The translations under genes and the position numbers were made by a program. 40,277 nucleotides of DNA from an uncultured bacterium (GTDB lineage: Bacteria; Nitrospirota; Thermodesulfovibrionia; Thermodesulfovibrionales; Thermodesulfovibrionaceae): positions 1 to 40,277 of the forward strand of contig CALDSV010000015.1 in the NCBI GenBank assembly GCA_937924475.1, given 5' to 3'. Positions 31,383-40,277 of the stretch are shown in pieces (within the stretch, counting starts at the first letter, position 1; each line of letters begins with the position of its first letter). The notes under the pieces are model-generated. The model searched no databases, was not told the origin of the DNA, and worked only from the letters and a program-made list of their open reading frames with translations.

Positions 31383-33256
31383 ATCAAAATAAAGGATTTT
31401 ACATAACAACACCTATCTATTATGTTAACGATATACCCCACATTGGACATGCTTACACAACAGTGGCTGCTGATATACTATCAAGATATATGAGATTGAA
31501 AGGTAGAGAAGTTTTTTTTCTTACTGGAACTGATGAACATGGTCAAAAGGTAGAAAAAGCTGCTCAACAAAAAGGAAAAAATCCTAAGGAACATGCTGAC
31601 ATTATGGTAGAGAACTTCAAAAATCTATGGAAAGCTTTGAATATAAGTAATGATGCTTTCATAAGAACCACTGATGAGGATCATAAAAAAACTGTTCAAT
31701 ATATAATGCAAAAACTTTTTGATAAAGGAGAGATTGTAAAGAAAAAATACTCTGGCATGTATTGTACTCCCTGCGAAAGATTTTGGACTGAAAAAGATTT
31801 AATAGAAGGAAAATGCCCTGACTGTGGTAGAGAGGTAGATTGTATTGAAGAGGAAAACTATTTTTTCTTAATGTCAAAGTATCAACAACCACTTATTGAA
31901 TATATTGAGTCAAATCCAGGATACATTTTACCTGAAAGTAGAAAAAATGAGGTTTTAGGCTTTCTCAAAAGCAAACCTCTTGGAGATCTTTGCATTTCTC
32001 GTCCTAAGCAAAGACTTCAGTGGGGAATAACACTTCCTTTTGATGAGGACTATGTAACATATGTATGGTTTGATGCTCTGGTAAATTATTATTCTGCTTT
32101 AAATTATCTTGCACCATCTCATATTGAATGGTGGCCTCCAGACCACCATCTCATTGGTAAAGATATTCTTACAACTCATGCTGTTTACTGGTCAACAATG
32201 CTAATGGCACTGGAACTTCCTCTTCCAAGAAACATCTTTGCCCATGGATGGTGGACAGTGGAAGGTAAAAAAATGTCAAAATCCTTAGGAAATGTTGTAA
32301 ATCCTTGGGAGATAATAGACAAATACGGAGTGGATGCCTTTAGATACTTCCTCTTTAGAGAGGTCTCCTTTGGACTTGATGGTGATTTCTCTGAGGAAGC
32401 TTTAATTAGAAGAATAAACAATGATCTTGCAAATGATTTAGGTAATCTACTTAACCGTTTCTTAGCAATGAATGAAAAATATATGAAGGGAAAAATTGAA
32501 AAACATTACAAGGATGATAATTTCAGCAAAGAAATAGTTAATTTAACAAGAGAGATTGATGATGAAAAACTTTGGGATGAATTTAAATTTAACATAGTTC
32601 TTGAGAAAATATGGAATGCTGTTTCATTAACAAATAATTACATCGCAAAAAAAGAGCCTTGGAGATTATCAAAAGAAGCTCCTGAAAAACTTCCCCATAT
32701 ACTTTTCAACATATGGAATGCCATAAGGATAATTGCAGTGTTTCTTTATCCTTTCATGCCTGATAAAGCTCTAAAAATATGGGATGCCCTTGGTTTAAGG
32801 GAATATGGGATTGATTATAAAATGCTAAATTGGGAAATTGAAATTAAAGAAATTAAAACCCAGAAGGTGGAACAGCTTTTTCCCAGAATCGAAAAACAAG
32901 AAGTTAAGAAAAAACAGGAGGAAAAGGTGGAGGACTTAATAGGAATTGAGGATTTTATGAAAATAAAGCTTAGAGTGGGAAAGGTTCTATCTGCTGAAAG
33001 AGTTAAAGGTTCAAAAAAATTAATAAAACTTATTGTTGACATTGGTGAGCAGAGACAAATTGTGGCAGGTATTGGAGAACAATATTCACCAGAGGATCTA
33101 ATAGGAAAATTTATTGTAGTCCTAAGCAATCTTAAACCTGCTAAACTTATGGGAGTAGAATCACAAGGAATGCTTCTTGCAGCAACTGGAAATGATGGGA
33201 AAATATCCATATTAACTGTGGAAAAAGAGGTAAATCCTGGTTCAAGCATAAAATGA
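31379..33256 (+). CDS. metG: Methionyl-tRNA synthetase
   Basis: Charges tRNA(Met). Of 625 residues, class I signatures are PHIGHAYT (HIGH) and KKMSKSLGN (KMSKS). The connective peptide carries one zinc knuckle (CTPCERFWTEKDLIEGKCPDC). A C-terminal Trbp111-like tRNA-binding domain (about 515-625; VGKVLSAERVKGSKKLIKLI) is fused, as in many thermophiles and Gram-positives. ATG 31379 overlaps the ricT stop by ATGA, and its own TGA overlaps radC the same way. Confidence 0.97.
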   Translation: MNQNKGFYITTPIYYVNDIPHIGHAYTTVAADILSRYMRLKGREVFFLTGTDEHGQKVEKAAQQKGKNPKEHADIMVENFKNLWKALNISNDAFIRTTDEDHKKTVQYIMQKLFDKGEIVKKKYSGMYCTPCERFWTEKDLIEGKCPDCGREVDCIEEENYFFLMSKYQQPLIEYIESNPGYILPESRKNEVLGFLKSKPLGDLCISRPKQRLQWGITLPFDEDYVTYVWFDALVNYYSALNYLAPSHIEWWPPDHHLIGKDILTTHAVYWSTMLMALELPLPRNIFAHGWWTVEGKKMSKSLGNVVNPWEIIDKYGVDAFRYFLFREVSFGLDGDFSEEALIRRINNDLANDLGNLLNRFLAMNEKYMKGKIEKHYKDDNFSKEIVNLTREIDDEKLWDEFKFNIVLEKIWNAVSLTNNYIAKKEPWRLSKEAPEKLPHILFNIWNAIRIIAVFLYPFMPDKALKIWDALGLREYGIDYKMLNWEIEIKEIKTQKVEQLFPRIEKQEVKKKQEEKVEDLIGIEDFMKIKLRVGKVLSAERVKGSKKLIKLIVDIGEQRQIVAGIGEQYSPEDLIGKFIVVLSNLKPAKLMGVESQGMLLAATGNDGKISILTVEKEVNPGSSIK

Positions 33257-33927
33257 AATCTATAAAAGAATGGCCAGAAACTGAAAGACCGAGGGAGAGG
33301 CTTATTAAACATGGACCAGAATCTCTCACAGATGCTCAGCTTCTTGCAATTGTATTAAGAACTGGTTCCAATGGAAAGACTGTTCTTGACACAGCTATAG
33401 AGCTTATTCAAAAATTTGACGGTCTTCAAGGGCTTCAGGATGCTTCAATTAAAGAACTTAGGAAAGTTAAAGGTCTTGGAATTGCTAAGATTGCCCAAAT
33501 CAAGGCTTCTTTAGAGCTTGGCAAAAGAGTGCTTTCCCAAAAAGCTCAACTACAAGTATTCAACTCTGCTAAAACTGTTTATGAATATTTTTATCCAAAA
33601 CTAAATGGAATTAGAAAAGAAAGGTTTATTACATTATTACTTGATACAAAGCTCAAACCTCTCAAGGAAGTTATAGTATCTGAAGGAACTCTTAATCAGT
33701 CTTTAATCCATCCAAGAGAAATATTCAAAGAAGCAGTGAAAGAATCAGCCTATGCATTAATCCTCATACATAATCACCCAAGTGGGGATCCAACTCCCAG
33801 TGAGCAAGACATAGAGATAACAAAAAAACTCAAAAAAGCCTCAGAAATACTTGAAATTCCAATACTTGACCATGTGATTATAGGTAATGGAAAATATTTT
33901 AGTATGAAAGAAAATAAAATAATCTAA
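33253..33927 (+). CDS. radC: RadC/YeeS-type JAMM-domain protein
   Basis: At 224 residues, normal length. An N-terminal helix-hairpin-helix part (ERPRERLIKHGPESLTDAQL, KGLGIAKIAQIKASLELGKR) precedes a JAMM metal-binding domain with HNHPSGDPTPSEQD, which holds the His-x-His-x10-Asp zinc site. The name RadC comes from an old assignment to DNA repair that was later found to be mistaken for E. coli; the real role is not settled. Start ATG overlaps metG (ATGA). Confidence 0.93.
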   Translation: MKSIKEWPETERPRERLIKHGPESLTDAQLLAIVLRTGSNGKTVLDTAIELIQKFDGLQGLQDASIKELRKVKGLGIAKIAQIKASLELGKRVLSQKAQLQVFNSAKTVYEYFYPKLNGIRKERFITLLLDTKLKPLKEVIVSEGTLNQSLIHPREIFKEAVKESAYALILIHNHPSGDPTPSEQDIEITKKLKKASEILEIPILDHVIIGNGKYFSMKENKII

Positions 33928-33938
33928 GGAGGTGCTTT

Positions 33939-34103
33939 ATGCCTTTGTATGAGTTTCAATGCAAAAAATGCAATGAAACTTTTACAAAGAAGATGAGCGT
34001 TAAGGAAATGGAGAAAGAGAAGGTCCTTTGTCCTAAATGCAAATCAGAGGATGTAAAAAAAGTTATATCAGGTTTTTATTCAGTAACCTCAAAGAAATCA
34101 TAG
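33939..34103 (+). CDS. FmdB-family zinc-ribbon protein
   Basis: A 54-residue protein starting MPLYEFQCKKCNETFTKKMS with a second pair CPKC, the CxxC-x(n)-CxxC zinc ribbon of the FmdB/putative regulatory protein family. A perfect AAGGAGGT (33926-33933) that includes the radC stop codon lies 5 nt before the ATG. The family is small and poorly understood; regulation of formamidase gave the name but is not general. It ends 13 nt before glpX. Confidence 0.9.
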   Translation: MPLYEFQCKKCNETFTKKMSVKEMEKEKVLCPKCKSEDVKKVISGFYSVTSKKS

Positions 34104-34116
34104 GAGGACTTTAAAA

Positions 34117-35082
34117 ATGAATAGTTTTCTAACACCAGCAATTTTAAGAGTTTGTGAACTTGCAGCAATTGAAGCAGCAAGACTAATGGGAAAAGGTAAC
34201 AGAAAAGATGCCGATCAAGCTGCTGTAACAGCAATGCGTAAAGCTTTAAATGATTTACCAATCAAGGGAAGAATTGTAATTGGCGAAGGAGAAAGAGATG
34301 AAGCTCCGATGCTTTTTATCGGAGAGGAAGTTGGTAACGGAGCTGGTGCGGAAGTAGACATTGCTGTGGATCCTCTGGAAGGAACCAATCTATGTGCTAC
34401 AGGGATGCCCAATGCATTAACTGTTATGGCTGTTACAGAGAAGAACGGGCTTCTTTACTGCCCTGATACTTACATGGAAAAACTTGTTGTGAGACCTCAG
34501 GCAAAGGGAATGGTTGACATAAGAAAGTCTGTTAAAGATAATCTCTATGCCCTTGCTAAAGCTCTTGGAAGAGACGTAGATGATTTAGTAGTTGTAGTTT
34601 TAGACAGACCCCGCCATGAAAACCTTATTAGGGAGATTCGCGAAGCTGGCGCTCGTATAAAACTTATCTCTGATGGTGATATTACTCCTGCAATAGCTGC
34701 CACCGTAGAAGGCACAGGAATTCATGCTTTAATGGGTATAGGAGGTGCTCCTGAAGGAGTCCTTTCTGCTGCTGCTGTTAAAAGTCTGGGAGGAGAAATG
34801 CAGGCAAGAATAAGATGGAGAAATGAGGAAGAGAAGGAAAGAGGTAAAGCCTATGGAATGGATATAAGCGAAGATAAAGTATATACGCTTGATGATCTTG
34901 TCCCCAGCGATAACATAATATTTGTTGCTACAGGCGTAACAAAAGGTGATTTACTTAATGGAGTAAGATTCTTTGGAGGAGGAGCAAGAACCCATTCCTT
35001 AGTAATAGACTCAAAAGATAAACTGGTAAGGTTTGTTGATACAATTCACATTTTTGATAAAATTGCAAAGATAAGCTTATAG
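34117..35082 (+). CDS. glpX: Fructose-1,6-bisphosphatase class II
   Basis: Gluconeogenic phosphatase of 321 residues. Motifs for the GlpX type are present: GKGNRKDADQAAVTAMRKAL, IVIGEGERDEAPMLFIGEEV, DIAVDPLEGTNLCATGMPNA with the metal-binding DPLEGT, VVLDRPRHENLIREIREAGA, LISDGDITPAIAATVEGTGI and GGAPEGVLSAAAVKSLGGEM. TAGGAGGA precedes the ATG. Together with the Wood-Ljungdahl genes it fits a cell that builds sugars from C2 units. Confidence 0.96.
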   Translation: MNSFLTPAILRVCELAAIEAARLMGKGNRKDADQAAVTAMRKALNDLPIKGRIVIGEGERDEAPMLFIGEEVGNGAGAEVDIAVDPLEGTNLCATGMPNALTVMAVTEKNGLLYCPDTYMEKLVVRPQAKGMVDIRKSVKDNLYALAKALGRDVDDLVVVVLDRPRHENLIREIREAGARIKLISDGDITPAIAATVEGTGIHALMGIGGAPEGVLSAAAVKSLGGEMQARIRWRNEEEKERGKAYGMDISEDKVYTLDDLVPSDNIIFVATGVTKGDLLNGVRFFGGGARTHSLVIDSKDKLVRFVDTIHIFDKIAKISL

Positions 35083-35128
35083 TTTATATTTAACTAAAAA
35101 TTAAAAGATAAAATTTTGATTTCATAAG

Positions 35129-35169
35129 AAGGAGGGAAGCTTTTTTATTCTAAAAGCTTAATATAAATG
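35129..35169 (+). promoter_or_regulatory. Split ribosome binding site bridged by a hairpin
   Basis: AAGGAGGG (35129-35136) lies 30 nt before the MFS start codon, too far to work directly. A perfect 8-bp stem, AAGCTTTT (35137-35144) with AAAAGCTT (35152-35159) and a 7-nt loop, fills the gap. With the stem folded, 7 nt separate the site from ATG 35167. An in-frame TAA (35164-35166) just before the ATG excludes an earlier start. No T-run follows the stem, so it is not a terminator for glpX. Confidence 0.6.
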
Positions 35170-36342
35170 CCTTTAAAAAGTTTTCTTGCTATTATTTATG
35201 CCACAATACTTACTATTTCAGCTCTTCATATGCCGCAACCATTGCTTCCTCTTTTAAGTAGTTATTTCGGCACAGAAATGGATACAACATCTCTTATAAT
35301 GAGTGCCACTTTCATCCCCCTTACTATAATTCCTGTTGTTTCAGGGATAATTTTAAATTATTTTTCTCCTAAGAAATTAATCCTTCTCTCAGCTTTAATT
35401 CATTCTACTGTTGTTTTTTTAATATCAATGACAGATAAAATTCAGTTTGTAATTTTACTTCGTTTTATTGAGGGTTTTATTATCTCAGCAATTCTTACCT
35501 CTAATACTACTTATATTTCTTCAAAAGCAAAAGTAGAGAAAATTCAATTCTATATGTCTTATTACATAGCTTTTACAACTATAGGAGGATTACTCGGAAG
35601 GGTTATTGGTAGTATTATTACCACATATCTTGGCTGGCAAGCATCCTTTCAAATAATGTCATTAAGCTTACTGCTTATTATTCCTATGGTATATTTTTTT
35701 CTGGAAGATATCAAAATTGAAAAATCTGATGACTCCCTTCTTCCAATAAATAAAATTTTTGAAATTCTTTTGGATGGGAAAAACAGAAAAATTTATATTA
35801 CAATTTTTTTACTTTTTTTTATTTTCACAGCTATTACAAATTTTCTCCCTTTTAGAATTAAATCCCTTTTTTCAGGCACCACTGAAATGACTATAGGTTT
35901 GATCTATTCAGGATATCTTACAGGAATAGCTATTTCCTTTATAGCAACTAAAATTATCAAATTCTTAGGAGATGAAAGAAAAACGCTTCTTTATGGACTT
36001 ATAGTTTATGGAATTTTTTTATCCTTCTTCAGCTTCCCAAATCTTTTGTTAGTATTCATAGTGATGTTTGGTTTTTGTTCGGGTATGTTTCTTGTTCACT
36101 CTGTGGCATCAGGTTATTTGAATAAAATAGCAAAGAAAAGAAAAAATATAGTAAATGGAGCATACATAGCAATCTATTATTCAGGTGGAGTTTTAGGTTC
36201 CTATTTACCTGGGCTAATTTATAAAAATTTTGGGTGGCAAGCTTTTATCGTTACTCTTCAATTTTTAGTCCTTCTGGCAATCATCACCGTATCAAAATTA
36301 CCTAAAAGTGAAAATGCTCTTGAAATCCAAAAGGAGGCGTAA
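35167..36342 (+). CDS. Major facilitator superfamily permease
   Basis: Integral membrane protein of 391 residues with about 12 hydrophobic helices (six before the loop DIKIEKSDDSLLPINK at about 180, six after). It resembles YnfM/drug-efflux-type MFS proteins: SGIILNYFSPKKLILLSALI in the first cytoplasmic loop, and IGGLLGRVIGSIITTYLGWQ and its repeat GGVLGSYLPGLIYKNFGWQA in helices 5 and 11. The motif pair supports export rather than sugar import, but the substrate is unknown. It may be translated from the hairpin-bridged ribosome site at 35129-35169, and its stop codon lies inside the operon terminator. Confidence 0.88.
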   Translation: MPLKSFLAIIYATILTISALHMPQPLLPLLSSYFGTEMDTTSLIMSATFIPLTIIPVVSGIILNYFSPKKLILLSALIHSTVVFLISMTDKIQFVILLRFIEGFIISAILTSNTTYISSKAKVEKIQFYMSYYIAFTTIGGLLGRVIGSIITTYLGWQASFQIMSLSLLLIIPMVYFFLEDIKIEKSDDSLLPINKIFEILLDGKNRKIYITIFLLFFIFTAITNFLPFRIKSLFSGTTEMTIGLIYSGYLTGIAISFIATKIIKFLGDERKTLLYGLIVYGIFLSFFSFPNLLLVFIVMFGFCSGMFLVHSVASGYLNKIAKKRKNIVNGAYIAIYYSGGVLGSYLPGLIYKNFGWQAFIVTLQFLVLLAIITVSKLPKSENALEIQKEA

Positions 36343-36380
36343 TCTCTTTGATAGAATCAGAAGATTACGCCTCTTTTTTT
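36334..36380 (+). terminator. Strong intrinsic terminator of the ubiD-to-MFS operon
   Basis: GAGGCGTAATCT (36334-36345) pairs perfectly with AGATTACGCCTC (36362-36373), a 12-bp stem with a 16-nt loop, followed by seven T (36374-36380). The MFS stop TAA (36340-36342) is in the left arm. An AAAA to its left could give weak termination in the other direction. Confidence 0.92.
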
Positions 36381-36407
36381 AATTTAGAAAAATTTAGAAA
36401 AATTTTT

Positions 36408-36410
<3 letters not shown>
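36381..36410. repeat. 10-bp tandem repeat and AT palindrome between convergent genes
   Basis: AATTTAGAAA occurs twice in tandem (36381-36400) and runs into the palindrome TAGAAAAATTTTTCTA (36395-36410), which contains the ahcY stop codon. It may help end ahcY transcription; no clear function otherwise. Confidence 0.5.
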
Positions 36411-38821
<2,411 letters not shown>

Positions 38822-38845
38822 TTTTTACCTCCTTTTTGTGTTTTA

Positions 38846-38861
38846 GACAGCTTAAGCTGTC
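38846..38861. repeat. 16-bp perfect palindrome over the asd stop codon
   Basis: GACAGCTTAAGCTGTC is fully self-complementary with no loop. It covers the last asd codons and the TAA, and the metK ribosome site begins about 11 nt later. It may be a protein-binding site or coincidence. Confidence 0.5.
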
Positions 38862-39874
38862 AAATTTATAAGCTCTTCTGCAATTTGTACAGCATTTAAA
38901 GCAGCTCCTTTGCGAAGATTGTCAGAGACTATCCACATGTTTATTCCATTTTCTATTGATTCATCTTCACGAATTCTTCCAACAAAAACTTCATCTTTTC
39001 CAGAGGCATAAATCGGTAAAGGATACTCATTTTTTTCAGGATCATCAATTACAACAACACCTGGAGCTTTAGCTAACAGCTCTCTTACTTCTTTAGCAGT
39101 AATTTTCTTTTCAGTCTCTATGTTTACACTTTCAGAATGACCCCTAAAAACAGGAACTCTTACTGTTGTGGCTGTTACTTTAATGGAAGGATCTCCCATG
39201 ATTTTCTTTGTCTCATTAACCATTTTCATCTCTTCCTTTGTATAGCCATTAGGGAGAAATTTATCTATGTGAGGTAGAACATTAAAAGCTATTTGATGAG
39301 GATAGACTTTTATTTCAATCTCTTTAAAGTTAAGAAGATTTACTGTTTGCTGAAGTAGTTCATCCATAGCTTTTTTCCCTGTTCCTGATACTGCTTGAAA
39401 AGTAGTAACCACAACTCTCTTGATTTTTGCTACATCATGTATTGGTTTTAGGGCAACAACCATCTGAATTGTAGAACAATTTGGATTAGCTATAATTCCT
39501 TTGTGCCACCTTAAGTCATGAGCATTTACCTCAGGAACAACTAAAGGAACCTCAGGATCCATTCTCCACTGACTTGAATTATCAATAACAACACAACCAG
39601 ACTTTGCAGCTATAGGTGCCCATATTTTAGATCTCTCTGCACCTGCTGAGAAAAGCGCTATATCTATACCTTGGAATGAGTCTTCCTTAAGGGTTTCAAC
39701 AGCTATTTCATTGCCTTTGAAGTTAAGTGTAACTCCTTCGCTTCTTTCTGAGGCAAAAAGTCTAAGTGTTTCAACAGGAAAATCCCTTTCCTCCAAGACA
39801 GCTATCATTTCATTTCCCACTGCACCTGTAGCACCAACTACTGCAACAACATATTTTTCTTTCTTTTTAAGCAT
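38852..39874 (-). CDS. asd: Aspartate-semialdehyde dehydrogenase
   Basis: NADPH enzyme leading to Lys, Thr and Met. From ATG 39874 the protein has 340 residues: VAVVGATGAVGNEMIAVLEE (nucleotide loop), FSAGAERSKIWAPIAAKSGC, IANPNCSTIQMVVALKPIHD with the catalytic cysteine, and VPVFRGHSESVNIETEK with the substrate-binding histidine. A longer frame reaches 39913, but that start overlaps leuB and the protein would gain a foreign 13-residue leader; GGAGGG lies 5 nt before ATG 39874, just 2 nt after... the leuB stop region, so this start is preferred. Confidence 0.95.
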   Translation of the reverse strand: MLKKKEKYVVAVVGATGAVGNEMIAVLEERDFPVETLRLFASERSEGVTLNFKGNEIAVETLKEDSFQGIDIALFSAGAERSKIWAPIAAKSGCVVIDNSSQWRMDPEVPLVVPEVNAHDLRWHKGIIANPNCSTIQMVVALKPIHDVAKIKRVVVTTFQAVSGTGKKAMDELLQQTVNLLNFKEIEIKVYPHQIAFNVLPHIDKFLPNGYTKEEMKMVNETKKIMGDPSIKVTATTVRVPVFRGHSESVNIETEKKITAKEVRELLAKAPGVVVIDDPEKNEYPLPIYASGKDEVFVGRIREDESIENGINMWIVSDNLRKGAALNAVQIAEELINLTA

Positions 39875-39875
39875 T

Positions 39876-40277
39876 TTATCCCTCCAATGGCAGTTCTGTT
39901 GCATATTTAGCAACTAAGTCACCCACTTCACTGGTTGTATATCCCATCTTACCAGCAGCAAGGCTTTTAAGATGCTTACCTGTCACCTCTATTACAGCTC
40001 TTTCAATAAGTTTACCCCCTAATTCTTCTCCTAAATTTTCAAGCATCATTGCACCAGCACATATGGCAGCAAGAGGGTTTATTACATTTTTACCTGTGTA
40101 CTTTGGTGCAGAACCTCCAATAGGCTCAAACATTGAAACACCCTCAGGGTTTATGTTTCCACCTGCAGCTATGCCCATTCCTCCTTGAATCATGGCTCCT
40201 AAGTCAGTAATAATATCTCCAAACATGTTATCAGTAACAATTACATCAAACCATTCAGGATTTTTTACAAACCACAT
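39876..40277 (-). CDS. leuB: 3-isopropylmalate dehydrogenase, C-terminal part
   Basis: Leucine biosynthesis enzyme; the gene continues beyond the right edge and only the last 133 codons are present. WFDVIVTDNMFGDIITDLGA carries the metal-binding aspartates of the family, and GGSAPKYTGKNVINPLAAIC the nucleotide-binding region (LeuB reads GSAPDIAGK or similar; this form is also close to isocitrate/homoisocitrate dehydrogenases). Leu role is inferred from the usual leuB-asd neighbourhood. The stop lies 1 nt from the asd ATG. Confidence 0.9.
   Translation of the reverse strand: MWFVKNPEWFDVIVTDNMFGDIITDLGAMIQGGMGIAAGGNINPEGVSMFEPIGGSAPKYTGKNVINPLAAICAGAMMLENLGEELGGKLIERAVIEVTGKHLKSLAAGKMGYTTSEVGDLVAKYATELPLEG

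Noticed and set aside
32815-33312. 165-codon minus-strand frame inside metG
   Set aside because: Antisense to the conserved tRNA-binding domain of MetG; low-complexity Ser/Phe/Ile composition typical of shadow frames.
35137-35159. Rho-independent terminator after glpX
   Set aside because: The stem is AT-rich and is followed by AATATAAATG, not a T-run; the T-run is inside the stem and loop.
39875-39913. Longer start for asd, adding 13 residues
   Set aside because: It overlaps leuB, lacks a ribosome site and adds residues foreign to the family; ATG 39874 has GGAGGG at good spacing.

Overview
This AT-rich window looks like the chromosome of an anaerobic, probably thermophilic, Gram-negative-type bacterium. 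The gene mix fits Nitrospirota of the Thermodesulfovibrio kind: Wood-Ljungdahl corrinoid genes (acsE, acsD), selenocysteine synthase, a core (folate-independent) methionine synthase, a giant 2-hydroxyacyl-CoA dehydratase-type activase, and both HspR- and HrcA-type heat-shock control. The taxonomic call is inference from gene content only.

Layout. (1) 1-3560, minus strand: heat-shock operon dnaJ2-hspR-clpB behind a promoter that carries a HAIR-like operator; clpB runs off the left edge. (2) 3580-6495: a damaged patch. lpxK is broken by a perfect 16-bp tandem duplication and homopolymer indels. A cobO-like adenosyltransferase is fused to pieces of a histidine phosphatase by deletions. A two-TM K+ channel is split into pore and RCK genes, and a diguanylate cyclase has lost the reading frame to its first membrane helix at an A7 tract. 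(3) 8225-15449, minus strand: the CIRCE-controlled hrcA-grpE-dnaK-dnaJ operon runs with only a 13-nt gap into a zinc/manganese-type ABC importer. (4) 15474-17562, plus strand: mltG-ispG. (5) 17601-22104, minus strand: acsE-acsD-selA-dgt-acpS, tightly packed; selA seems to start at CTG. (6) 22152-36380, plus strand: a long compact run (ubiD, activase, a 31-aa bS22/mS38-like ribosomal protein, a small unknown, core MetE-like methionine synthase, tmk, holB, ricT, metG, radC, a zinc-ribbon protein, glpX, an MFS permease) closed by a strong terminator. (7) 36408-40277, minus strand: leuB (partial)-asd-metK-ahcY, the aspartate-semialdehyde and S-adenosylmethionine block.

How it fits together. AcsE and AcsD move methyl groups from methyl-tetrahydrofolate to the corrinoid iron-sulfur protein; the core methionine synthase could draw methyl groups from that protein, and MetK and AhcY complete the methyl cycle. 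Two chaperone operons under two repressors bracket the damaged patch. Several first genes of operons have a -10 box only 6 to 9 nt before the ATG and no good Shine-Dalgarno, which suggests leaderless transcripts, while internal genes use strong AGGAGG-type sites, often overlapping the previous stop codon. No tRNA, rRNA, CRISPR array, insertion sequence or prophage was seen, and no gene-free stretch exceeds 300 bases.
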